Shown one piece after another: positions 46,801 to 58,400 of a stretch of 64,000 bases of DNA. The notes under the pieces are model-generated. The model was given only the letters and a program-made list of their open reading frames with translations. It searched no databases and was not told the origin of the DNA. A program made the translations under genes and the position numbers. The DNA is from Trematomus loennbergii (Eukaryota > Chordata > Actinopteri > Perciformes > Nototheniidae). The stretch is from positions 19,731,702-19,795,701 of the forward strand of contig JAAOOA010000016.1 in the NCBI GenBank assembly GCA_012861695.1. The letters run 5' to 3'. How positions within the stretch are numbered: position 1 is the stretch's first letter; every line of letters starts with the position of its first letter.

Positions 46801-48772
46801 TTGTCGTTGCATAATGTCAAACACACATGTCCCTTTTTCCTGTGAGGAGATATATAATTATTCTTATCGAGTCTCATCGAGTTTGTTCCAGAATAAGGTC
46901 AGCTCAAATGAGCACCAGCATCAACCTGAGTCAAAAAAAAAAATAAATAAATAATGGATTCTATTTGAAACGTTTTTTCATCATGATTAGACATTTACTT
47001 TAGGTTACCATGATCATCAACACTACAAATATGAAAACGTTTTTTACAGACAGGAGGTTGTCATCAGACTAGTGATAGCTGTGGGAAGAGGTGTGGTTGT
47101 GGGGCAAGGTGGTGGGGTAGCAGGGGGCATGGTATGTGGGGCATTTTGAGTGAGCGGAAACTCTTTGGAATTAGATGTGTTGATGGAACACAATGGAAGT
47201 TCGGAATAACCGGGGTGAACTGATTACCGGATCTGTATGCACTGGAGTTCATTGGACTTTGATGATCGATTAGGAATAAGGTTGCAGTACTCAATTCTGG
47301 AAGTAAATTAAAGTATCTGCAGTAAAGAAAGATAGTGATGGGCAGAGACCAGCTATGTGATTGTTGTTGAGAATATGGATGTGTGGGTAGGGAGACAGAG
47401 TGGAGTTATTGATGCTGAGGCTAAAGTTGCTGAGGCGTTTGGGAATGATGATGATGATGATCATGTATGATTATCACAGTTTAGTTTTGTAAATGGAAGT
47501 TGGCTTGCATCCATGGTTTAGTTTCAGTGGGGCAGTTGTTCAGATTGGAGTTAGCTGCAGCGTTGATAGACTTAGTGGAAATGTTGAGCTGGGCATCACT
47601 GGCGCAGAAGTGGAAGTAAGGGCCATTACAGGATATGATGTTTCCAAGATGCAAGAACAAGATGAAAGAGAGAGGACAGAGCGCCAAACCCTTGGGATGG
47701 AGGAGCGGGGCAGAAGGTGCAGTTACTGATGTTGATGAACTGTTGTCTATTTATGAGTTATGACCTTAGCCAGAAGAGGGCAGCGCCGGTAAATTACCCA
47801 TGTATTTGTGTGTACTTCTGAAAGCGATAGCAGAAAATCAGGCTCCCAAGACACTTCTCAATAACGAGCCACAGTACAAGAAGCTTCGGGGCATGTTTAA
47901 GTATGAAAGTCCTATTAAAACAAAAAATATGAATAGTATGATCTATTTATCATGACCTATTCACATGAGGCAGCCCATTGCTGAAGTGGCCAGTATGGTA
48001 ATTCCAGTCAGCCAACTCACATGAAATAGATTTTTTTGTAAATGTAGAAAACGTAGAGTCCAGGCCCCAACCTTTACCCAAAACCACTTAAGATAATAAC
48101 CAAGAGTAAGCCAATCATTTACATTATCTTTAAACACAATGTTTATTAGCAACAGCAGCTTTGTCACCATCAACAAAAACAGCAGGCAGCATGGCTGAAT
48201 ATGAAAAGCCTGCTTCATGAATATACACGAACCTTGGCTCGATCTTTAACTGACATAATATTCTTGAGCACCAGTGCGCCCAAATTATTTAATAGCTTAG
48301 TTTTAGTCACCAACTTCAAACTATATACACTTACACCTGAAAAAAGTACTAGTGTAGACCTTTTATCATTTATCTTTGACTGCTGCTCATGTTCCTGTGA
48401 ACCCTCACCCCCAGCATGAAGTTTGTGAGGAATGGATTGATAAAAGGTGCGAGGAAAGCTGCCCTTTTTAGCAGACCGAGGTAGAAGCCCGCTGAGGGAA
48501 GTGTAGACAGAGGAAGTGGCCGTCTAAATGGAAAATAATGGAATTACAAAGGGAAGGAGCACACCTTCTACTCCAGGCTCATCAACCTCCACTCTCTCTC
48601 ATCTGGGCCGACTTTGGTCTGTGACCTGAGCCCCTACTTCCCTTTGCCCTACCTTCTTAAACGATTGTGGTTCAAAAATGTCTTTCTCGATTTGACTTCA
48701 TTTCAAAGCTTAAGATGTCGCAAGAAAGCAATATGAAGTGGTTCGGCACAACGTAGTGGAATGGAGTGAATG

Positions 48773-49280
48773 TGTCACAATCTTATGAAGGACCCAAATG
48801 CAGCACTCGAGAAACCAAGGTTTATTTATATTTATTGGTAATAATACCAGAGCAGAGGGATACCAGCAGAACAGTAACAGCCAGATGATGTGCAGGCAAA
48901 CGAACCAGAGGACAGCAGGCAGAAGGTGAGTCAGGCCGGGCAGAAGGTCAGGGAGCAGGCGAGGCGGGCAACGTAGGTACAGGCAGGGTCAGACAGGCAG
49001 GATGTCCAAGGACAGGCAGGATCAGGGAACAGGCAGAGCAGGCAGGTCAGGGACAGGCAGGGTCGGAACCGGGTAGGCAATCTGGTAACAAACGCGTGAA
49101 AGACTAGCATGAAGGCAAAGTACGATCTGGCAATGGGTGTGTGTCTGGTGAGGGTTTAAATACTGGCAGTAAAGCTAATGGGTGCAGTAGAGAAAGAGAG
49201 TGAGCAAAAACGTGTGTGTGGTTAACAGGTGAGACAGGTGAATGGAAAACTACTGGTGAATGATGGAGCAGACTGTGACA
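48773..49280 (-). mobile_element. LTR-like element (probable solo LTR), minus orientation
   Basis: Flanked by an exact 5-bp duplication GAATG (48768-48772 and 49281-49285), with ends TGTCACA...TGTGACA. On the minus strand it shows TATTTAAA (49155-49162), a run of CCTGCCTGTCC-type units (about 48940-49070) and AATAAA (48821-48826) near the 3' end, then a CTGCATTTGGGTCC phrase I associate with an abundant fish repeat. Structure fits a solo LTR, 508 bp. Confidence 0.65.
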
Positions 49281-50510
49281 GAATGACTGATGAGTAAAGA
49301 TAAACATTCATTTTGAACATGTGTAAACAGGAATATTACCTGATCACAAAATTGAGTGGTTAAGTCATTGATCATTTTGTCTTTGCTCTCAAATGATTTT
49401 GCAGGATTTGTCAAGTAGTTAGGGAAAGGTAACATAATACTTTTATTATGCCATTAGCACAGATTTGGGTTTGGATCTAGTTATGTCAAGACGTTGCTAG
49501 AAATAGATGTTTTTGTGCCAGGAAAGGTGAAGAGATCAGGTGGCAGCAGTAGTGACAAAAAACTGCAGTCAAGACAAATAATCTGTCTTTACAGCCTGCG
49601 CAAAACCCTAAAAAAAACATCTGTGATCTCTCGTTAGGTTTGGCCGTTATTGTTTTTCTTTCTCTCTGCTGTACCCAGTTATATTGCAAAAATAAATCTT
49701 GATCTCAGTGTTGTTACCTGATAAATAAATTACAATACAAATAACAACATAATACGTATTATTATTATTATGAATAATAATGAAATGTGGCCAGACAATG
49801 TATTCGCTTTGCAATCAAATACTGAGGGTATCATCATCATGACAGCATTAATGGTTTCACTTTGATATTTCTCAAGTATTTCTTTACACATTTTTACTAG
49901 CTAAAATTATGTATAGAAATGGACTGCCCAGACTTGATTGACGGGCCTCTCGAAGAAATTCAAAACATGAATCGATAGTTGAAGTCCATGAGGAGATTTG
50001 AAAGCAGGATACATTAATGTTCATTATTGAGCTGTCAGGTGGACTGCCGGAACTTCAGATGTGATTTTAAGAATGATTGCTTCGCACTTGTCAGCAGAAG
50101 TTTCGTGTCTCACATATGTGATGATTTCCCCAGCCCATATACGACTAGTCCTACATTTAAAAAAAAAAAAATTACATTATCACAAATATCAGATCATGGT
50201 TTGAGTAGACCCCTATTCTTTCTCTTTATTAAATGATAAAGGACGACAAAAGAACAGACTGTTTTAAAAAGAAAGATAAACAGCATGTCCGATGATTATA
50301 ATGATGAGGCACTTGTTAAGCATTTCCTGGGCTACAGATGTTGGCAGATTAGCAGTACTTTGTAGTGGAGAAACACACTTCCTCTGTGTCAAACCGTGCC
50401 TAACCTATGCCTGTCTCTAAAAGCCCACATGCATTTACACAGGAACACACTGTATAATTCATCAGATGTTTTCTCGATAGGCAAGCCCTTGAAGTTACAA
50501 TGAGTGATTT

Positions 50511-50586
50511 ATGAAAGCATTCAACAAGACCCAGGCATTGTATTACCATGGTAATACAATGCCTGGGTCTTGTTGAATGCTTTCAT
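50511..50586. repeat. Perfect 76-bp palindrome without spacer
   Basis: 38-bp arms meet at CCATGG (centre 50548/50549). Pairing resumes outside after two mismatches, giving 44 of 46 pairs over 50503-50594. No coding content. Confidence 0.97.
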
Positions 50587-53500
50587 GTATCACTTTGCTT
50601 TTTAATCACAAAGGTGTTTATAATAAATAACTCTTATCATTCAATCGGTGTGTAAACAGAAGACGCATCAATCCGTACCATACAAATAATTAAATTCTTG
50701 AATTGATTTAGATTTTTTAAGAAAAGCATATGTTAAGAAGTGTTTGTAGTTACCAGAAGTCATATAAGAAGACTATTTCCCCTGATATGGGTAAAGTATA
50801 AATGAGAATTAATTTCTAAATGCTACAGGGAATTGAAAAGACAAAGATGGTCATCATATAAAAAAGGCCTAGCACAATTCTCTTTTGAATATTTTGTTGT
50901 TAATATGAAATGACTCAAGTGCCATAGTTTAATGCTGACACATCTGTTCGACATATTGATGTAGATTTGTTGACATATTGATTTGTTGACAAGAAAAAAA
51001 ATCATTTGTTTAAAATAGGCTACAAATGCTAGGTGACCTCCCCTCTTTCTTACTCCACATTCCCAGATTATTTTCATTGTGAAGGATATAGTCGTCTTTT
51101 TGCAATGTGCAAATAGCCCTTTGAGTTGAAAGAATACAAATCACGCAAATACACAAATCAGCTTTAAAATTAGGACCTCCACAATAATGTGAAACTATTA
51201 CAATTAGCGGATCATACAAACTTAATGAGCAATTGAATTGGTTTATATCTAGATATTAAACCACATAACTTACATTCTCACACTGCTAGTAACCACTAAA
51301 TCCTACACACGGGGCCTTTGAAACGACATATTCCAAACCTCATAATGTTGCAAGAAGGTATGTCAGACAATGATCAAATTTATTAGGAAACGTCAAATGA
51401 CCTTTGGCAAAAACTCAATGTTTTAATCCTTTTAACTCCTTTTTTTTCATAAACACTCTGAACTCTTAACCTCAAAGAATGCCCACACACAACAAAATAC
51501 TCCCAAATATCATGGCAAATTCAACACCGTTGAATCAACAGTGTTCCTTACAGATAATGATATTTACAGATATTTCAATCCATCAAACAGTTGGTGAGAT
51601 ATTTTATTCCACACCAAAGTGGTAGGCCGACCAACCAGCATTGCATTCTCAACACACAACGAGCATTACGAAAAATATGTTCACTCCATCAAACTGACAG
51701 GAAAACATATCGCTTACCCTGAATTTTGGTGTGTGATTTATTTCCCCTGGATCGCAGCTCTGCCTTCACTGTTTTCGGATATATCTTTGCCACAATAACA
51801 ACAGGAGAAAATGTGTAAAATTACTCTTTTTGATCATAAACCACTTTGTTAAAACGATCAGTCTGTGTTTCTGTGTGTCTGTCTGTGTTTGTGCGAATGT
51901 ACTGCATACGGTATGACTGACGGAACAATGATGAGCCTTCCATGCAAAAAGAGGAGCTGCAGTGTTGCTTTCTGGTAATCTCTGCTTCTGTTGGGCTCAG
52001 AAAGGGAGCGTGCCTAGCTTAGGAGTGGGATGAGACTGTTGTGCAATTGATCTCTTTGACTGGATCTCTAAAGCTGCAACATAAACAGTAAAAAAAAATA
52101 GACAAAAGAATGGAGTAGTGCAACTACAAACATACCACAAAAATGTCTTAAATGGATTGTCAGACATTTCAAAAAGTAAACACTGACTAGTAAAGCCAAT
52201 ACACATTTCTTTTCGAATGCATCTCCAAAACGTTTATTTAACAAGCTGCTAGTGGAGAAGGATTTGGAAGCAAAGTTCAAGAGAGGGAACAAATGTTCTG
52301 TTGGACATTTCAAAACACAGATTATCAAAACCCCAGAGTTTTGTAGTGTGAAATTGCCTAGTGGTGTAGTGTGAACAGTTCGGCAACCGGAAAGACCCTA
52401 ACCATAAAATCATAGAATTCTTGCATTCTTCTCTTACCCGGCCTGTGAAAATAAAATGTCTGTAGTTCCCTAAGAAGATAAAAGTGTTCAAGTTCTAAGA
52501 GATACCAAACAGCGCTGAAGTGCAACAGTAAACACAAGTTTTCGACTCAAAAAAAGGCTTGCCTATCTACAGTTTCTGCCTTTTTCCTTATGAGAGGTCA
52601 TGCACAGGACTCAACAAACAAATATTTGGCAGATGAATAAACCGTCTAAAGCTCTCTACCATCTCTTGGGACTGTCATTTTGGAAATCAAAACAGAATGT
52701 GAATGCCACACAGCTGTGCCAAAATGTGATGGCTAATTTTCTTGCATGACTATTCACTGACACACCACAAGAAAATCAACTTTCAATTAAAGACAATCTG
52801 GTGCCTGCCCATCTATGCTACACTGAGCTCCTTTCTATCCCTGCATTATGAAATATATACCTGCGTCAAGGACCAAAAGGGAAAGAGTAAAATAAACTTT
52901 GGCAGTTTTCCATATTTCTTCGTCTCGCTCTCTTACCTTTTTTTCTTCTCTTTCTACAGAACTTTGAGAGTTCAATTTACTGCATGTCTGCATTTGACAA
53001 AAAAGCCAGCCTAAAACTGAAAAGATAAAGGGATAAATTCAATCCTGTTTTGCCAGCGAAGTGTGTAAAAACATTGGTACTCCTGAAGTGAACACTCTCA
53101 GCTACCACAATTTTTAAAGTGTTGTGAGTAAAGTGCCAATGTTTCATGAGACAGTACATACTGTATACACTTCGACAATCTCGGGACCTCCATGTCACAG
53201 AATAACATAACGTCGCTTTCTTTAGTCTATCCATGCATTAACATTGAAATCATAGTTCTGACAGTCAGTGCTCTAGGTATTAAAAGAACATTTATGATTG
53301 TAAAAGTAATCGATCGATAACTGTGGTAGATATCAGATTCCATATTTGGAGACTAGAAAAAACACAAATGTGAGGGGAAGGATACACAAAAATTACAAAA
53401 CCTTTGCAAGGTCTCTGATGCAATATATCCAAGTCACCCAACCGTTACATTTTTGCCAATGTGACACCACAGCAATCTATCAGAGATCAATCAATTACAA

Positions 53501-53736
53501 GAAAACAATATGAACAGTGGAATTGGTTTATACCTAAATATTAAACCACAAAACTCAAATTTTAGGTCCAATTAACTAATTGTTTCATACATACTCTGAA
53601 ATCTAAACCTCACAGTGGGCCCACAAAGACAAACACAGCAAATGCATCCACACACAAATAAAAGAAAGTTGCAAGTCTGGGTGTTCAGGCTGACAAAGTC
53701 GTTATTCTCAGGAGAGCAAAATCACAGAAAGTATAA

Positions 53737-54064
53737 CGGTACGTCCACACGGCAGCGTAGCGTGCTTCAACGGAGACGCTTCCCATTCACTTTGAATGGG
53801 GTGACGTCACGCTTTGCCGAACTGCATTGTGGTTCCGATGCGTCGCTTTGCCTCTGTTGCTCGCTTCGAAAGTTGAGAAAAGTTCAACTTTTCAAGCATC
53901 GACGGAAGCGCCAGCCAATCAAATCATATGCCAGTACAAGCTCTAGCCAATCAAACCGTGTGCTTGTGTGTCCGGGGCGGGAGATTAATGTGATTGGTTG
54001 TTGGTCGCACGTCAGACACGCCCACCGGCAAGCTTCAACACGACGCTGCCGTGCGGACGTACCG
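53737..54064. mobile_element. TAA-flanked MITE (PIF/Harbinger-type candidate)
   Basis: Flanked by TAA at 53734-53736 and 54065-54067. Terminal inverted repeats CGGTACGTCCACACGGCAGC and GCTGCCGTGCGGACGTACCG differ at one position. Locally GC- and CpG-rich (ggtgacgtcacgc inside). A 3-bp TAA-type duplication is typical of PIF/Harbinger; assignment is inference. No transposase. The long frame crossing it is not a gene. Confidence 0.75.
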
Positions 54065-54180
54065 TAACTCACAGTTGGGCGTCAGTCATGTAGAACCAGC
54101 AGGCAGTGGAGCTGAAGACCTCATCCAGAAAAACAACGGTCATTTCCGGGGAGCAATGGCGTCCTTCGATCCAGTGAGGT

Positions 54181-54246
54181 TAGCAGTTAGTCGACATTAG
54201 CTTAGCAGTTAGTCGACGTTAGTTTAGCAGTGAGTCGATGTTAGCT
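54181..54246 (+). repeat. 22-bp tandem repeat, three units
   Basis: Units of the form tagcagttagtcgacattag-ct repeat three times with one to three changes each. It abuts the left end of the 54250-55430 element, and related gttagcagttagc sequence resumes at its right end. Confidence 0.85.
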
Positions 54247-54249
54247 TAG

Positions 54250-55430
54250 CCTCTTAAGCCCATAGCCTGTTTTTCAGGTCTCAGGCTCGAAAATGACATT
54301 CCCAGAACAAATGACCATATCTTCCCTTCTAAAAGGGTTACATTAATAATCTTTATTCTCAAAGTAATGATAAACCTGTGAGTTGGATGTAGAAAAGTCA
54401 AAATCAATATAGATGTTTTTTATTTTAAAGAAAATTCAGATTTTACATAGTAAAAAACTGTAAATTATAGTGTCCGTCCAAAAACTATTTTTTACTTATA
54501 GTGATAAACTACCCTTGGATGATGGGTTAGTAGACTAAAAGATTTAGGAATCCAAAGTACAACATATAATAAGTACCCTGTATCAAGATTGATGCAAAAC
54601 AAGTGAAATTTGACCTTTTTAGAGAGATTTAGCCAAAAAACCCCACTTCTGGGGTCATTTGGGTGGATTTGACCTATCTCTGGCCCCCCTTGGTCGATTT
54701 TGATGAATGAAATCTCTCTTTATAACCGCTAGAGCCAATGGAATCGAGGGAAAGTTATATACACACCAAAACGTTAACAAATAAGGAGTGAGAGTGACGC
54801 GTTACCAAAACCGAAAGCTGCATACACTCTGGTGGCTACCATTAGCAGCTAACTTTTCCGCTCCGATTTTTACATAAAAAATGGAATTATGGATTATAAA
54901 TAATTTTTTCAAAGGCACAGGTACATTATCAACCTATGGATCAACAGTTGTAGCATTTTTTTCTTTTCGTTTTAATGCCATTGAACACGTCTTTTGACCT
55001 AATTGACAGCTACGGTGAGACGATCTGCCGTAAATGCTCCGTAAAGGTACGTGTTGTGATGTCTGTGTTTGCTTCCCATGTCGCAAGTTTGGATCGCTCA
55101 GTGATGATACTATACCTAAATAATATGTGGAGTCTCAGCTTTAATCGGCTATATTGTATGTGCAGCTACGATAAGTAATAAGGGTATCTTTATCTTGAAT
55201 TGTGTGCCGCAGTGCGTTAGAATTTCGCTCAGGGGTCATTTAGACGCTTCTTATGAGACTTGTGTTTTCTTTTGGTAAAAATGGTTCATATCTTCAGTTA
55301 GCTGAGATTCTTCCCGTTAATCTGGTGCTACACATTAATAGTTTCATAAATGTTAAGAAGCCCTGAGACATTATCTCGAAGAAAAAAACGGTGGGAGGGG
55401 TCCAATGGGGGGACCGCCGTGCTTAAGAGG
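54250..55430. mobile_element. Candidate 1.2-kb element with CCTCTTAAGC ends
   Basis: Starts CCTCTTAAGC and ends GCTTAAGAGG, exact 10-bp inverted ends, each containing TTAA. It interrupts 'ttagc' repeat sequence that continues on both sides. The interior is non-coding as read; a short frame (54975-55178) has no recognised domain. A non-autonomous TTAA element is the best guess. Confidence 0.5.
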
Positions 55431-58400
55431 TTAGCAGTTAGCACATAAACACTAGCACGATAACGTACCCCAATCAACTGAAACTAAGCGAATATATTTC
55501 CGTTACGGTCTATTGCCACTTTTACATAGAGGAATCCGAGTGTTTGTCAGCATGTGTCTTGCTGCGTTTCCTTCTCTCTTACCGGTCCGACTCTTTTTTT
55601 TGTTCTATATCTATATTTCCTGCGTGACGTATTTTATTTATTTCTCCCGCCCTCTTCCTGACCTAAGACCAATTAGCACAGGTGGGAGTTACTGATACCT
55701 GCAGCAACCAATCAAACAAAAGAGCTGAAACTAAAAGCAAATTCGGTGTGTATTTTATGAATTAACTTCACTGTTTGCCTTCAAATTGATTTAGAAAATT
55801 ACTTTTTATGGATGAACACCTTGTTTATGATTCAATACTTATCAGATAAACATGTTTTACTTATTTATTTGAATCCTTTTTTTATATATAACACAAGATG
55901 TATGCAGAAGCAGCAGTGATGTTGTTACACCAATGGGAGGCAGGCATACACTAAACTAAACTATGCCCAGTCTACTTGAAAAAGTGAGGAGAAGAAGGAA
56001 AAGGGCCACAGGTTTAGGGCATGAGGAAGAAAATAAAAAGAAAGAAGAAAATACAAAAGCAATTTGTTTATCCTGGAAAAACCAGGAAAAAACTAAATGG
56101 TGGCAAGATAGGTTGAGAAGAAAGTGGGAGAAATTAAACTGGTTAAAGAAGTCTTGAAAATAGTCGTGATGTTGATTCGATATGTAACCAGTGGTAGTGA
56201 TGGCGAGATGAAGCCTTATGAAGCTTTCTAGACAATTGGTTCGCAAAAGGGTTCGATACACGCTTCACCAAAAACTGGATTACTCGAACCATGCTCCGAA
56301 GCCTCGGCGCAGTACGTAACATCAGTACCAACAAGAAAGCTATAATAATGGACCAAGTGAAGAGAGTCTCAAGAAGGTAAGATTTTAAACGTTTTTCTTT
56401 AATGAAGTAGATTTTAGGAGTGTAAATGTTTGACCGTTTTAGAAGGAAGAGGTTTGACAAGTATATAATGAAAGTTTGAGACTAAATCTGTTGTGCTACT
56501 TTAACCTAAATACTTGCTGGATAGAAGTTTTTTGGATCTTGTCTTGTAACCAGTATTGCATTTTGTTCCCAAGGGAATGCAGTGTTAGAGTTGTTGGAAA
56601 TGTGTGCATAGACTGGTTGTAACTTGTGTGTAGTAGTGATTTTGCCACATGTTGTAAATCTGGGAACAGTGAATGTCAAAGAGAAGTCTGAGAAAGACAG
56701 AATCTTTGCAAACGGAAGCAACAAGGGGAGTTAGCAGGTCCGGCCTTTAATTGAGAAGAGAGAAAGCATTGAGCTAATTTTCCATCTGTAGTGTACGAGA
56801 ACATTTGTGACGTTTGATAACCAGATCTATTTAGCAGAGTATACAGTAGCATCTTCCATTTTAATTGTAATATTTATTCTCAGCATTATCCCAGCAAGAT
56901 TGTGGATCTATGTAAGGAAGCCTGACATATTCTCTAAAAAGTTCAGAATTAGAAAGAGCATGAACTTTTGCAGTCTACGTTTATATGAACTGTTAATGCC
57001 TTCATGACATTTGACTGAATTCAACACCCTAGGCTTTTTTGAACAGCAGAACCTCAAATACAAAGGTCACAATGTCTAAATTAATTCAAATAACTAAAAA
57101 CACGTCCAAATCCTTGACTGGAGGATATAAGCCCTTACTTCAGAGAGATATCCTTGTTCTTGTGTTATAAATTCAATATCGATTTTTTCTGTGTTTTTTC
57201 TTGAGAATGTAACAGCTTCTGGCCCATGAATTTTTGAAATAGTAAAATATCGTCGGAAGAGATTCTTTTCTCCCATTCTGACAAAAAAAAAAATGTAATC
57301 AGTGATTGTCTTTTGTGATTTTTCCTTCCAGATGGGCAGCAATTTCTTACTGAATTAAGGGTGATTTAATGCATGATTCCATCCACTTGGAAAAAGTACT
57401 TTTTTTCATCAAATTAGTGCAAAGGAAGGAAACTATACCCTTTGTGTTGTTGTTATGTATTGTGGCACAGTCTATGGTACTTAAAAAACACGAGACCAGC
57501 CTACAGGAATTGATCTCTGGGCTCAGAGCAGTTGGGCATAAGCATGGTTTGGATAGCACAGGAGAACCTAAACACCATGTAACAGGGCTCAGCTTCATTT
57601 GTCCTTTTTGCCAGTGCATGTGCGCAGCCCAGCCAAGAGAAAGGCTATTATCCGACTGCTAATCAACCTGATAACCTGCAGCTGTGCCTGCTGCCTGGCT
57701 GAGCCACCCTTCACCCACAGTGAGTGTTAAACCTCCGACCCTCTGATATACTCTCATATTTCTCATTCTCAACATTACTGATCGTTGAACAACCTCAAAG
57801 TCGTGTTATATACTACCAAACGGTGAAAGAATTAAGATTTAAGCCTGCCTTTTAGCCGATTACAGTCATACAAAGAGTTATGTCTTCATATTTCTTGTAA
57901 ACCACTTATTTCTCATTAACTCAGACTGCATTAACTGATAACATTCAGATTTCTTATATAAATACCAGCTGCCACTTAGCTATGAACACGTATTTTGAGC
58001 ACAAATTCCAAACTAATGAATTACATTAGCTGTTTATGCTGAACCTATTCTGTCCTGGACTGCAAAGTATGTAAGCAATGAGGGGGGGGAATTGGTTTTA
58101 CCATACCATACTACATATGTTGAGGCTTACACCTGTACAACTACATACAACTACATTTTCTGAACTCATCACAAAAAAAAACTCATCACAAAAAAAAATG
58201 TGTGTTTCTGGCTCGATATACTTTGCAAACCTGCACAGCTTGTTCCTGATATTCTGGTTGATTAGACCTCTGCTCAGGTTATAGTATGGACAGCATTTGA
58301 TTGGGAATAAGACTTTTTTTGGAAAGCACAGGTGTTACTGATAACGATAATGATGCCTTTGATGATTGATATTTCAAATACGTTTTTCAGTGACAGTTTG

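Larger units (their letters stand above)
40668..48772. other. Non-coding DNA rich in mobile elements
   Basis: Holds three separately bounded insertions (41314-41610, 42605-43040, 43506-43887). The rest is AT-rich DNA without a supportable gene. A less AT-rich stretch at about 47060-47760 looks like a decayed sequence with no intact frame. Confidence 0.55.

Noticed and set aside
53615..54067. 150-aa plus-strand frame
   Set aside because: Runs across the TAA-flanked MITE; GC-rich element sequence lacks stops by chance.
55963..56157. 64-aa plus frame rich in Lys, Glu and Arg
   Set aside because: Composition of an A/G-rich segment; no domain and no splice context.
57369..57662. 97-aa plus frame with several Cys near its end
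   Set aside because: No recognised family and no promoter or splice sites; similar frames occur by chance.
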